Positions 34,505 through 42,978 of a DNA stretch of 53,755 nucleotides are shown here, in pieces. The notes beneath the pieces are model-generated. The model did not search any database and had not been told where the DNA came from. It saw nothing but the letters and a program-made list of their open reading frames with translations. Position numbers and translations under genes: made by a program. How positions within the stretch are numbered: the stretch's first letter is position 1; every line of letters begins with the position of its first letter. The stretch comes from an uncultured Opitutia bacterium (GTDB lineage: Bacteria; Verrucomicrobiota; Verrucomicrobiia; Opitutales; Opitutaceae), in the NCBI GenBank assembly GCA_903919985.1, contig CAIXKG010000139.1:1-53755 (forward strand). Direction: 5' to 3'.

Positions 34505-35530
34505 TTACGGCTTCAACCACCGCACGAACCAATCGCGGGCGAGCACCTTGGACTCGGGATTCACTTTGTGCCCGGTATTGGGCTGAATCTGCAGGACAAA
34601 CTTTTCCGCGGCGCCGGCGGCACCGTAGGCGGCCCGGGCGGAGTCGACGCAGAGATTCAAACCGGGCAGGGGTGTGCGGGGATCGATTTCGCCGTTGATC
34701 GAGAGCAGGGGCCGCGGCGCGATCATCTTCACCATCGAGGGCCCGTCGAATTCGCGATCAAGGCCCGGGGCGATACGCGAGTAAAACGTGTGGACAAATT
34801 CGCCGCTGGGGTTTTCGACGCCGCTATCTTTCGCCGCGGCGTCGAACGCCACCTGCACGGTCCCGATGCGCGACTGCCACGAATTGTTTTCGGTGGCCCA
34901 TTGGAAACTTTCCAATCCGATGCACGGCACGGTAACCGCGATGCGCGGATCAGCGGCTGCGGTGAGATAGGCTTCGATGCCGCCTTTGGATGTGCCGAAA
35001 ATGCCGATGCGCTTCGGATCAACGTCATCGCGCGTGACGAGATAGTCGACGAGGCGCATGGTGTCCCACGCGGTGTCGTAGAAGAACGGAAGTTCCTTGC
35101 CGGTGCGGAAGGTGCGCAGGATCGCATCGACATACTCGACGGAGCCTTTGCCGGATTTGGTGCGCGCGCCGTGATAACGGCCGTCGATGGAAACCGCGAT
35201 AAAGCCGGCCTGCACGAGGTCAGCCATGTAGGGCAGCTCGCCTTCCTTGGTGCCGCCGGTGCCGTGCAGCACGATGATCACGGGCCGGCGGCCGGAGACG
35301 TGCGGAGCCTTGAGCAAAATTCCCGGGACCCGGTTGTCGGCGTCGGAGGCGTAACTGAACGCGATTTGCGAGAGGCCATCGGTGGACGGCGTGTCCTTGA
35401 TTTCCGGTGCAAGGGCGACCCGCGGGCGGTCGATGAGTTTAAGGAAGTCGGCGCGAGTATCGGCGGCCGCGATGTGCGGTGCGATCAAGCAGAGGGCTAG
35501 GCCGGCGAGGAGGGATAAGCTATTTTTCAT
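34505..35530 (-). CDS. Exported alpha/beta hydrolase (prolyl-oligopeptidase/acetyl-xylan-esterase-like)
   Basis: The 341-residue protein has a signal peptide (ending IAAAD). The hydrolase core shows the oxyanion-hole strand IIVLHGTGGTKEG, nucleophile GTSKG in IGIFGTSKGGIEAY, the acid in INGEIDPRTPLPG and the catalytic histidine in QPNTGHKV. Overall it resembles dienelactone-hydrolase or acetyl-xylan-esterase-like secreted enzymes. The likely action is deacylation of carbohydrates in the periplasm. It appears to be a single-gene unit on the minus strand. Confidence 0.83.
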   Translation of the reverse strand: MKNSLSLLAGLALCLIAPHIAAADTRADFLKLIDRPRVALAPEIKDTPSTDGLSQIAFSYASDADNRVPGILLKAPHVSGRRPVIIVLHGTGGTKEGELPYMADLVQAGFIAVSIDGRYHGARTKSGKGSVEYVDAILRTFRTGKELPFFYDTAWDTMRLVDYLVTRDDVDPKRIGIFGTSKGGIEAYLTAAADPRIAVTVPCIGLESFQWATENNSWQSRIGTVQVAFDAAAKDSGVENPSGEFVHTFYSRIAPGLDREFDGPSMVKMIAPRPLLSINGEIDPRTPLPGLNLCVDSARAAYGAAGAAEKFVLQIQPNTGHKVNPESKVLARDWFVRWLKP

Positions 35531-35618
35531 GAGCGGGGTGACGGCTACGCGAATAGCCGAATCATTTTAGATCGCGGCGGACCCGAAGCTGCGGCGGGAA
35601 CGTATCTGCACGGTCCGG

Positions 35619-35651
35619 GAAAAACGGCCGCCGACCCGCGCGGCGACCGTT
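35619..35651 (-). terminator. Intrinsic terminator after the PQQ dehydrogenase operon
   Basis: AACGGCCGCCG at 35623-35633 pairs with CGGCGACCGTT at 35641-35651 with one mismatch around a 7-base loop. On the minus strand the hairpin is followed by TTTTT. It sits 12 bases after the stop of the dehydrogenase, as expected for the end of that transcript. Confidence 0.7.
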
Positions 35652-35663
35652 GGCCCGTTTTGT

Positions 35664-37682
35664 TTAGGGAACAGCGAGGGCGATCAATTCGGCCGGAACG
35701 CCGCGCGCGCCGACGGCCACGACGATATACTGCCGGTCGTTGACCATGTAGGTCATCGGAATGCCGGTCGTGCTGGAGGGGAGGGCCATCTCGTGGACGA
35801 TGGCGCCGGTTTTCTTGTCGATCGCGCGGAAGATTTTCCCGCCGCCGCCTGGTCCGGCGTTGAAGAGGCCTGAGCCATCGGCGCCGAAGAGGAGGGTCTT
35901 CGTGACCATCAACGGCGAACGCTCCGGTTTGCCGGCGTGCGAGAGATCGATGTTGAGACCCTTGAGCGCCGGATTGTTTTTTACCATATCGGGCGCCTCG
36001 CCATTCGCGATCATCCAGACGTGGTCGCCGGAGTTCAGATCGATCGCGGTGATGCGGCCCCAGGGTGGACGAATCAAGGGCAGGCCCTGCGGCCCGATAT
36101 TAGGCCGTGACGGACCTTCGCCGGTCAGGACGGGTTGTCCGCCCGGTCCGCTGCCGGAATTGGCGGCGGTACGGCCGCCGACAGCTCCGGTGTAAGCCAT
36201 GTCGGTGCGCTTGGGGTCGGCCGCTGCGACCGCGAGGGCGTCCGGATTGGTGAGGGAAGACACGTACATGATACCCGTCTCGGGATCGAGTGCGCCACCG
36301 GGCCAATTGGCGCCGCCGGTGTGATGGGGGAGGATGAGCGTCGCAATTTTTCCATCCGTATCGCGGACCATCGGCGGCAGGAAGAGCGGCCCGGTCCGGT
36401 ATTTCGCGAGAATCTTTTCCGCCTCGGCCCTGATCGCAGGGCTGAAATCGACGAGATCATCAACCGTAATGCTCTGCCGGTCGAAGGGCAGCGGCTTGGT
36501 GGGAATCGGCTGGGTGGGGGAGGTTTTTTCGCCGGGGACGTCGGACTGCGGCACGGGGGTCTCCACGATGGGCCACACGGGTTTGCCGGTGATGCGATCG
36601 AATACGAACGTGTGGGCGAATTTCGTCACGAGTGCGACGATCTTGATTTTCTTCCCCGCGACGGTGACATCGGCGAGTATCGGCGGCGACGACGGCTCGT
36701 AGTCCCAGATATCGTGGTGAATGATCTGGAAGTGCCAGACTTTCTTGCCGGTCTTGGCGTCAAGGCAGACTAAGCTGGAGGAAAACAGATTATCGCCGGG
36801 GCGATGACCGCCGTAGAAATCGCCGGTTGGGGCCTCGACAGGGATGTAGACGTAGCCGAGTTCTTCGTCGCCCGCGAGCGGGGCCCAGGCACCGGTGTTA
36901 CCGGTGTACTTCCAGGAATCTTTTTCCCACGTTTCGTTACCTTCTTCGCCGGCCTGAGGAACGGTCTTGAACGTCCAGGTGCGTTTACCCGTGCGAACGT
37001 CGAAGCCGCGGATGTAGCCTGGGACATTCGTTTTCGAAGCCGGCGCGGTGCCAGCGAGCAGCGCGGCGCCGACGACGACGGTGTCTTTGATGACAATGGC
37101 GGGTGAACTGGAGCCGATCTGGCCGGGCTTCACGACATCGCGGTCGAGGCCTTCGGTGAGATCGACGATCCCTTCTTTGCCGAATGTCGGTACAGGCCGG
37201 CCGGTTTTCGCGTCGAGTGCGACCAATTGAAAGCCGGGGGAAATAAGGATGATGCGCTGATCGTTTTTGCCGTCGCTCCAGTAGGCGAGTCCGCGATTTT
37301 GCGTGCGCACGGCGCGATCGCCGCGCTCGCCCTCTTGGAGCCGGTACATCCACAGTGTTTCACCGGTGGCGCCGTCCACGGCGACAACGTCACGGCGGGA
37401 GCCGGCGGTGAAATACAGCACGCCGCCAACCATCAGGGGTGTGACTTCCCAGTTATAATCGGGGCGAGGGCCGAAGTTCTCGGCCTTCCAGCGCCAGGCG
37501 ATGGTGAGGTTCTTGGCGTTCGACGCGTTGATTTGATCAAGCGGCGAATACTTCGTGTTGCCGGCGTCGCCGCCGTAGAAACGCCATTCGCCGCCTTTGG
37601 TGCCCTGTTGCGCCAAAGCGGAGGGGACAAACGTGGCCGGAAAAATCAGGCTTAATAAAATACAGGCGGGGTTTAGTCTCAT
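35664..37682 (-). CDS. Exported PQQ-dependent dehydrogenase (glucose-dehydrogenase-like beta-propeller)
   Basis: The 672-residue quinoprotein has a cleavable signal peptide (ending PSALAQQ). Its eight-bladed beta-propeller carries repeated W-motifs such as SLVCLDAKTGKKVWHFQ, AVDGATGETLWMYRL and FDVRTGKRTWTF. Motifs GSSSPAIVIKD and WDYEPSSPPIL match the PQQ and metal site of membrane quinoprotein dehydrogenases. It lacks the N-terminal membrane helices of E. coli Gcd, so the acceptor is probably the cytochrome c encoded upstream, with a four-base overlap (ATGA). The substrate is likely a sugar or alcohol but is not fixed by sequence. It is followed by an intrinsic terminator. Confidence 0.88.
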   Translation of the reverse strand: MRLNPACILLSLIFPATFVPSALAQQGTKGGEWRFYGGDAGNTKYSPLDQINASNAKNLTIAWRWKAENFGPRPDYNWEVTPLMVGGVLYFTAGSRRDVVAVDGATGETLWMYRLQEGERGDRAVRTQNRGLAYWSDGKNDQRIILISPGFQLVALDAKTGRPVPTFGKEGIVDLTEGLDRDVVKPGQIGSSSPAIVIKDTVVVGAALLAGTAPASKTNVPGYIRGFDVRTGKRTWTFKTVPQAGEEGNETWEKDSWKYTGNTGAWAPLAGDEELGYVYIPVEAPTGDFYGGHRPGDNLFSSSLVCLDAKTGKKVWHFQIIHHDIWDYEPSSPPILADVTVAGKKIKIVALVTKFAHTFVFDRITGKPVWPIVETPVPQSDVPGEKTSPTQPIPTKPLPFDRQSITVDDLVDFSPAIRAEAEKILAKYRTGPLFLPPMVRDTDGKIATLILPHHTGGANWPGGALDPETGIMYVSSLTNPDALAVAAADPKRTDMAYTGAVGGRTAANSGSGPGGQPVLTGEGPSRPNIGPQGLPLIRPPWGRITAIDLNSGDHVWMIANGEAPDMVKNNPALKGLNIDLSHAGKPERSPLMVTKTLLFGADGSGLFNAGPGGGGKIFRAIDKKTGAIVHEMALPSSTTGIPMTYMVNDRQYIVVAVGARGVPAELIALAVP

Positions 37683-38176
37683 TTTTTTGGGGTAATTTGA
37701 ATCTGGTTCATCTTTTCCGGATCGGGCGCGAGCTCGCTGGCGCCCGTCGGGAAGCCATTAGTCGCGAGGACGTAGGTCGTGATATCGGTACTTTGTTTGC
37801 GCGTTACTTTGCCGGGACCATCGGAAGGCATTTCCGTGCGGGTGTATTCGACGAGTTCGCCGACGGTTTTCCCGTACCAGTTTTTGAGGAAATCTTTGTC
37901 GACGAGCGTGGGCGAATCTTCGCCGCCGCCCAGCGCTTCGCCGTGGCAGCGCGCACAGAGCGAATTGTAGCTGCGGCGCCCGCGGACGACTTGCTCAGGC
38001 GAAAAAACTCCCGACCACACGTTCGCCGCGGCGCCGTCAGCGGCTGGCGCCGCGGCGGGAGTTTCCTCGGCGGTTACAATCGAAAGGGTCAGCCCCGTGG
38101 CCAGCGTCGCCGCGGCGACGGCCTGGAGACGACGTTGAACGCGAGACGCGACGAATTTAGCGGAGGTGGAGTTCAT
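37679..38176 (-). CDS. Exported monohaem cytochrome c
   Basis: The 165-residue protein has an N-terminal signal peptide (residues 1-36) and an Ala-rich spacer. A single class I cytochrome c domain follows, with CARCH at 74-78 and an axial methionine in TEMPSDGPG (Met116). Its stop overlaps the start of the PQQ dehydrogenase, so the pair is translationally coupled and the cytochrome most likely takes electrons from the quinoprotein. Both are upstream of a shared terminator. Confidence 0.88.
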   Translation of the reverse strand: MNSTSAKFVASRVQRRLQAVAAATLATGLTLSIVTAEETPAAAPAADGAAANVWSGVFSPEQVVRGRRSYNSLCARCHGEALGGGEDSPTLVDKDFLKNWYGKTVGELVEYTRTEMPSDGPGKVTRKQSTDITTYVLATNGFPTGASELAPDPEKMNQIQITPKK

Positions 38177-38238
38177 TCACTTGAGATCAGAATCCCTCGC
38201 GGTGGGTGGCAGGGATTTTTGCATGGGAAAAAGACGAA

Positions 38239-38276
38239 CGGGCCGGCTGGAAGGCTCACGCCTTCTGGCCGGCCCG
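38239..38276 (-). terminator. Strong intrinsic terminator of the aldolase gene
   Basis: A 17-bp stem (38239-38255 with 38260-38276) with two G-T wobbles and a 4-base loop lies 10 bases after the stop of the HpcH-type gene. On the minus strand it is followed by a T-rich stretch including CTTTTTCCC. It also separates that gene from the cytochrome gene. Confidence 0.75.
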
Positions 38277-38285
38277 GTGGAATTA

Positions 38286-39290
38286 TTATTTGGCGGCGGG
38301 GGCTGGGGGCGTCTCGATTCGGTTGCCCGAAGCATCGTAGCCCGTGTTGGTGGCGCTACGGGTGCCTTGGAAGAGGCGGTAGCCGGGGCGGTTTTGCCAG
38401 CTCGAGGGGCCGGCCAGAATTTTGCCGTGCTTGAGCACGGCTTCGCGGACCAGCTTTTCCCGCGCGTTGTAGCTCGCGTCGCCATCGCGGTCGCCCGCCT
38501 GCCAGCCGAAATCGTTGCTCGCGACCATGACGATATCGATGCCGGGAACCTCGGTAAGGATCGTGTCGATCAGGCCCACACCTTCCGGGTTCTCGATTTG
38601 GATCATGACCATGATATTGTTGTTGGCGTTCGTCTGGTACCCGGGGCCGTACAGGGCGGTAAACTGGCCGCCGCCCGAGCTACGATGGCCCCACGGCTTG
38701 ACGTTGGGATTGTCGCGATGACCGATCGGCCATTTGGAAAACTTGACGGCGTTCCGGGCTTCTTCGACGTCGTCAACCATGGGAACGATGATGCCGAGCG
38801 CGCCGGCATCGCAGGCCTTCTGGATGTCGCCTTCAAATGCGCCCGGCACGCGGACAAACGGGATGCAACCGGCATCCACGACCACCTTGATGATGTTCTC
38901 GGTTTCGCGCCAGGTGAGTCGGGAGTGTTGCATCTCAATCCAGATGAAGTCCTGACCGACGCAGGCTTTCTTCACCGCCTCGAGGTCCGGCTGGATGATC
39001 GTGTTGCTGAAAATCTGTTTTCCTTCCTTCAGCTTCGTGATGACGGTGTTGAAGGTGAGCGATCCGGCGGGAATGCCGGGACCACCTCGACCGCCGCCGC
39101 CGGCGGGCGCAGCCGGGGTCGCCGCTGCGGCCGCGGGTGCGGGTTGCTGCGCGTTGGCGACGGAAGTAGTCAGCGCGACCAAGCCGGCCGTCGCGGCGAG
39201 GAAATCGCGCCGGTTGATGGAAGGCGCGCTGGTCGCGGCTTTGGTCTCGTTCGTGGGGGTAGCGTCGTTCATGGGGTTGGTGTTGTTCAT
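38286..39290 (-). CDS. Tat-exported HpcH/HpaI family aldolase-like protein
   Basis: The 334-residue protein begins with a twin-arginine signal (NRRDFLAATAG near 26-36). A low-complexity linker of Ala/Pro then Gly/Arg (about residues 50-72) follows, then a TIM barrel of the HpcH/HpaI aldolase family. Metal-binding residues appear kept: Glu in MIQIENPEGVG and Asp in VASNDFGW. HIS/ARG positions in WIEMQHSRL and FVRVPG also fit. Members act on pyruvate-based sugar acids in the cytoplasm, so a Tat-exported version is unusual. It is terminated by a strong hairpin and separate from the PQQ operon. Confidence 0.82.
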   Translation of the reverse strand: MNNTNPMNDATPTNETKAATSAPSINRRDFLAATAGLVALTTSVANAQQPAPAAAAATPAAPAGGGGRGGPGIPAGSLTFNTVITKLKEGKQIFSNTIIQPDLEAVKKACVGQDFIWIEMQHSRLTWRETENIIKVVVDAGCIPFVRVPGAFEGDIQKACDAGALGIIVPMVDDVEEARNAVKFSKWPIGHRDNPNVKPWGHRSSGGGQFTALYGPGYQTNANNNIMVMIQIENPEGVGLIDTILTEVPGIDIVMVASNDFGWQAGDRDGDASYNAREKLVREAVLKHGKILAGPSSWQNRPGYRLFQGTRSATNTGYDASGNRIETPPAPAAK

Positions 39291-39549
39291 AACAATGCCA
39301 GTGCTCTGATCGTGTATCGGGGTGGAGGGAAGCGGGGCGTGAGGCCCGGAAACTAAAATCGAATTTGGGTTTCGTCCTGTTCAATAGTGGCGCGTTGCGG
39401 AGTGACGCAAGAAATGAACGCGGGGCCGGTGACCAATATTCGAAGCCGACGTGGTCGCGCGTCCTTCTGGTGTTAGCGCCGGCGAAAATTTACTCGTTCA
39501 CCGGGGTCGTCGGGCCTTGAGTCGCACGCGCAACCCCGTTCACCCTCGC

Positions 39550-39978
39550 ATGTCCGCTCCTTTTCAACGCCTTGATCACATTGCCATCATCGTCCGCGAT
39601 ACCGACGAAGCGTTGACGTTTTATCGCGATCGGCTGGGTCTGCCGCTGCTTTTCAGCCAGGTGATGCCGGACGCTCCCGTGCGGCTGACGCATCTCGATG
39701 CTGGTGGTGGTGTGCATCTGCAACTCGTCCAGCCCTTGAGCGCCGAGCACCCGCTCAGCGCCTGGCTGGATAAAAACGGCGAGGGCCTGCAGCATCTTTG
39801 TTTCAAGGTCGACAACGTGGCGGAATCGATGGTCACGCTGCCGGGCTTGGGCCTACCGGTGCGCAACAAGCAGCCGCATTGCGGCCCCAATGGTCGTTCG
39901 GCCGCGATGCTCGAACTGAGCGCCACGCGCGGCGTCCAGTTCGAGATCGCATCGGACCCACGGCCGGCGGCGAACTAG
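39550..39978 (+). CDS. VOC-family protein, methylmalonyl-CoA-epimerase-like
   Basis: The ATG at 39550 gives 142 residues (MSAPFQRLDHIAIIVRDTDE). It is a single vicinal-oxygen-chelate domain with the paired beta-alpha-beta-beta-beta units. Metal ligands fit His near the start (LDHIAIIV), His or Gln in the middle (GVHLQLVQPL), His in GLQHLCFKV and Glu in VQFEIASD. This matches methylmalonyl-CoA epimerases and lactoylglutathione-lyase-like proteins. I favour the epimerase group but cannot separate it from other VOC enzymes. The upstream reading frame to 39451 adds unrelated residues. Confidence 0.7.
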   Translation: MSAPFQRLDHIAIIVRDTDEALTFYRDRLGLPLLFSQVMPDAPVRLTHLDAGGGVHLQLVQPLSAEHPLSAWLDKNGEGLQHLCFKVDNVAESMVTLPGLGLPVRNKQPHCGPNGRSAAMLELSATRGVQFEIASDPRPAAN

Positions 39979-40036
39979 CCGCGGCCCGTTTTCGTCAATG
40001 GGGGCGGGCTGCTCTCCTCCCACCTGCATCCAAGCC

Positions 40037-41707
40037 TTAGCGTTTCGCGAGGGCGCGATTGATCGCGCTCACGATCGCTTTGATCGACGCAAGTTCGATG
40101 TTGGTGTCGATTCCGGCCCCGAAGAGGCTGAGTCCGCGGTCAGTCTTGATCTGGATATAACTCACCGCGCGCGCCTCAGCGCCTTGGCCGAGGGAGTGTT
40201 CGCTATAACTCATCACGTCGAATTTTGGCAGACCCGTCGTGCCGAGCGCGCGGACGAAGGCGTCGATCGGCCCGTTACCCGCGCCGGCGAGAGGGTGCGT
40301 GGTGCCGGCGAACGCGATGCTGGCTTCGCACTTCACCGTGCGGTCGCGCTCGGTGGTTTTGAAATGCTGCAACGTGACCGGGGGCGCGGGCTGCTCGAGA
40401 TATTCGCGACGGAAGATATCATTGATCTCAACCGACGTGAGTTCGGTGCCTTTGGCATCGGCGCGGTCATTGATGAGTTTGCCGATCTCCTTGTGCATGA
40501 GTTTCGGCAGCTGAAAGCCGAACTCGTTTTCGAGCACGTACGCGACGCCGCCTTTGCCCGATTGGGAATTGATGCGGATGATCGCCTTGTAGCTGCGACC
40601 GATGTCGGCCGGATCAATGGGGATGTAGAGCACGTCCCACGGCTCGTCCGGCTTCTGCACCGCCCAGGATTTCTTGATTGCATCCTGGTGCGAACCGCTG
40701 AACGCCGTGAACGTGAGCTCGCCGGCGTACGGCTGGCGGGCGGGAACTTCCAGCCGCGTGGTCCGCTCGTAGATTTCGCGGATGCCGTTGATGTCGCTGA
40801 AATCGAGGGCCGGATGGATGCCTTGCGTGTAGAGATTCAGCGCCACGGTTACGATATCGAGATTGCCCGTACGTTCGCCGTTGCCGAAGAGCGTACCTTC
40901 GACGCGGTCGGCGCCGGCGAGCAAGGCCAGCTCGGTCGCGGCGATGCCGGTGCCGCGGTCGTTGTGGGTGTGGAGCGAGATGATCGTGCGGTCGCGCCGG
41001 GTGAGATGGGTGGCCATCCACTCGATTTGGTCAGCGTGGACGTTGGGCGTCGCGTACTCAACGGTTGCGGGGAGATTGAGAATGATTTTGTCCGAGACCG
41101 TGGGCTGCCAGACGGCGGTGACGGCCTCGCAAATCTCCAAGGCGAAATCGAGTTCGGTGCTGCAGAAACTCTCTGGCGAATATTCGAAACGCATCCGGGT
41201 GCCGGCCGCGACGAGCGGCTGCGAATACTGTTTTACCCACGCGGTGCCGCGCGTCGCGATCGCCACGATGTCGGCGCGTGAGGCGTTGAAGACATGCTTC
41301 CGCTGTGCCGGCGAGGTCGAGTTGTAGAGATGGAAAATTGCGTTCTTCGCGCCGCTGAGCGCGGCGATGCTGCGCACAATGAGTTCCTCGCGACACTGGC
41401 AGAGGATCTGGATCGCGACGTCGTCGGGGATGCGATTTTCCTCGATCAGCCGCCGGCAGAAATCGAATTCGATCTGAGAGGCGCTGGGAAAGCCGACCTC
41501 AATTTCCTTGAAGCCGATTTTCACGAGCATCCCGAAATATTCGAGCTTCTCCTCGACGCTCATCGGTTGGGCGAGAGCTTGGTTGCCGTCGCGGAGATCG
41601 ACGCTGCACCAAATGGGGGCGCGATTGAGCGTGCGGCTGGGCCACTGGCGGTTGGGCAAATCGACGGGCGGGAACGGACGGTATTTCGTAACGGGTGCGG
41701 ATTGCAT
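40037..41707 (-). CDS. leuA: 2-isopropylmalate synthase (long type)
   Basis: From the ATG 41705-41707 (MQSAPVTKYR) the protein is 556 residues. It condenses acetyl-CoA with 2-oxoisovalerate in the first step of leucine synthesis. The HMGL-like TIM barrel opens with WCSVDLRDGNQAL (metal and substrate residues), and has SLHTHNDRGT and GTLFGNGERTGN. The C-terminal LeuA regulatory domain ends with SIKAIVSAINRALAKR. The Arg/Asp order and length match the yeast/Corynebacterium (LeuA2) type. The frame to 41836 overlaps the leader region and is not used. Confidence 0.93.
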   Translation of the reverse strand: MQSAPVTKYRPFPPVDLPNRQWPSRTLNRAPIWCSVDLRDGNQALAQPMSVEEKLEYFGMLVKIGFKEIEVGFPSASQIEFDFCRRLIEENRIPDDVAIQILCQCREELIVRSIAALSGAKNAIFHLYNSTSPAQRKHVFNASRADIVAIATRGTAWVKQYSQPLVAAGTRMRFEYSPESFCSTELDFALEICEAVTAVWQPTVSDKIILNLPATVEYATPNVHADQIEWMATHLTRRDRTIISLHTHNDRGTGIAATELALLAGADRVEGTLFGNGERTGNLDIVTVALNLYTQGIHPALDFSDINGIREIYERTTRLEVPARQPYAGELTFTAFSGSHQDAIKKSWAVQKPDEPWDVLYIPIDPADIGRSYKAIIRINSQSGKGGVAYVLENEFGFQLPKLMHKEIGKLINDRADAKGTELTSVEINDIFRREYLEQPAPPVTLQHFKTTERDRTVKCEASIAFAGTTHPLAGAGNGPIDAFVRALGTTGLPKFDVMSYSEHSLGQGAEARAVSYIQIKTDRGLSLFGAGIDTNIELASIKAIVSAINRALAKR

Positions 41708-42076
41708 GGGAACGAGACGGGCAAAAAATGGACGACGGGAACGAGGTTGGAGGAAGAGTCGGCCCGAAGCGAGCCGACGAACCGTCTGGCCGCAGACGAG
41801 CGGCGACGGGAAACGCACAGGCCAACGCACGATCAACCGCTACGCGGCTTTAGCGATCGTGCGTGTTAGTAAGTCGATGGGCCTGGCAGAAAATAAACAT
41901 CTCGCAGCGTTGTTGCTACCGGCACGTTTAGAGCGAAGTCAAGGCGCACCTCCGGCGCCGCTGCGTCCGAATTTTTAGGCGCGCGGAGTTTGGCCGGGAC
42001 AATCCCGGTCGTGTCTGTAACCGTTCGAGGGTGGCCTCGTCTTCCCGGCTGTGTCTGTTGCTGCTTCCATCTTTCT
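41708..42076. other. Gap holding the leuA leader and sigma factor promoter
   Basis: These 369 bases lie between the divergent leuA and sigma factor genes and should contain both promoters. The main visible structure is the hairpin at 41824-41863. No further open frame with a domain was seen. Confidence 0.4.
41824..41863. promoter_or_regulatory. 10-bp hairpin in the leuA leader region
   Basis: ACGCACGATC at 41824-41833 pairs exactly with GATCGTGCGT at 41854-41863, with an inner CGCT/AGCG pair in the loop. It is about 117-156 bases upstream of the leuA start and could be an operator or leader hairpin. No T-run or leucine-rich leader peptide follows, so classical attenuation is not shown. Confidence 0.45.
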
Positions 42077-42667
42077 ATGCCTGACGACGAGCCGTTCGAT
42101 GTGCCGGGCTGCCTGGAACGCGTGCGTCGGCGTGATCAAGTCGCGGCGCGCGAATTGGTCGATCACCTCCACCCTCTTGTCATTCGGATTGTGCGCGCCC
42201 ATCTCCCGCGCCGGGTACTCGAGCAAGATCTCACCCAGGAAGTCTTCATGAAAATGTTTTCCCGGCTCGATCAGTACGAGGGGGCGGTGCCGCTGTCGCA
42301 CTGGGTTTCGCGCATTGCGTTGACGACCTGTATCGATCACTTGCGCGCGCAAAAACGCCGCCCCGAATTCCGTTGGGCCGACCTCTCCGAGAGCGAGGCC
42401 AACGTCTTGGACGCGGTGATCACCAACGCCCAGGATGTCCCCGCCAACGACGCCCTCGCGTCCCGCGAGCTCGTGCACAAGCTGCTCGATCAGCTCAAGC
42501 CCGCTGACCGCATGGTGATCCAGCTGCTGGATCTTGAGCAAAAGACGATTGCCGAAATCAGCGCGCTCACGGGCTGGAACGAGTCACTCATCAAAGTGCG
42601 GGCTTTTCGCGCCAGACGGAAGTTGCAGAAATTTTTTCAACAACTAAAAGACAGCGAACGTTCATGA
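42077..42667 (+). CDS. ECF-type RNA polymerase sigma factor
   Basis: The ATG at 42077 gives 196 residues (MPDDEPFDVPG). Region 2 is seen in DLTQEVFMKMFSRLDQY, with the downstream WVSRIALTTCIDHLR promoter-melting part. Region 4 is in MVIQLLDLEQKTIAEISALTGW and ESLIKVRAFRARRKLQ, a typical helix-turn-helix. The gene overlaps the next one by ATGA and forms a three-gene set with a small membrane protein and a CnrX/CpxP-like protein, like sigma/anti-sigma/sensor systems. The signal it answers to is not known. Confidence 0.88.
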   Translation: MPDDEPFDVPGCLERVRRRDQVAARELVDHLHPLVIRIVRAHLPRRVLEQDLTQEVFMKMFSRLDQYEGAVPLSHWVSRIALTTCIDHLRAQKRRPEFRWADLSESEANVLDAVITNAQDVPANDALASRELVHKLLDQLKPADRMVIQLLDLEQKTIAEISALTGWNESLIKVRAFRARRKLQKFFQQLKDSERS

Positions 42668-42975
42668 AACCGTCCGATCCAAATCACCCTTGGGCCCGCC
42701 TCGCCGCCGGGGCCCGCCGTGCGGCCACCTCCGATGGAGGCGAGACCGCGGCTCCTTATGGTTTTTCCACGCGAGTCGTGGCTCTGGCTTTTGCCGCGAA
42801 GCGGCCGGTCGCTTCGCTTTTTGAGCGTTTCTCTCTGCGGGCCTTGGGCGTTGCCAGTTTGCTGGCACTGGTCAGCGTGGCGGCCAATTATACCTTTCTC
42901 ACGAATTGGGTCGGCGATGATGATTCGTCCCTGAGCGGCGACGATCCGGTGGCCGTGTTGTTCGACGAATCCTGA
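42664..42975 (+). CDS. Small membrane protein, candidate anti-sigma factor
   Basis: The 103-residue protein starts inside the sigma factor stop codon (ATGA). It has a cytoplasmic-looking polar N-terminus of about 55 residues, one membrane segment near 60-82 (LRALGVASLLALVSVAANYTF) and a short acidic tail. This is the size and layout of CnrY-like anti-sigma factors, but no sequence family is recognised. The role is inferred from the operon order only. Confidence 0.6.
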   Translation: MKPSDPNHPWARLAAGARRAATSDGGETAAPYGFSTRVVALAFAAKRPVASLFERFSLRALGVASLLALVSVAANYTFLTNWVGDDDSSLSGDDPVAVLFDES

Positions 42976-42978
42976 CGT

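Noticed and set aside
39998..41281. 427-codon frame antisense to leuA
   Set aside because: leuA is a clear family match over the full length.
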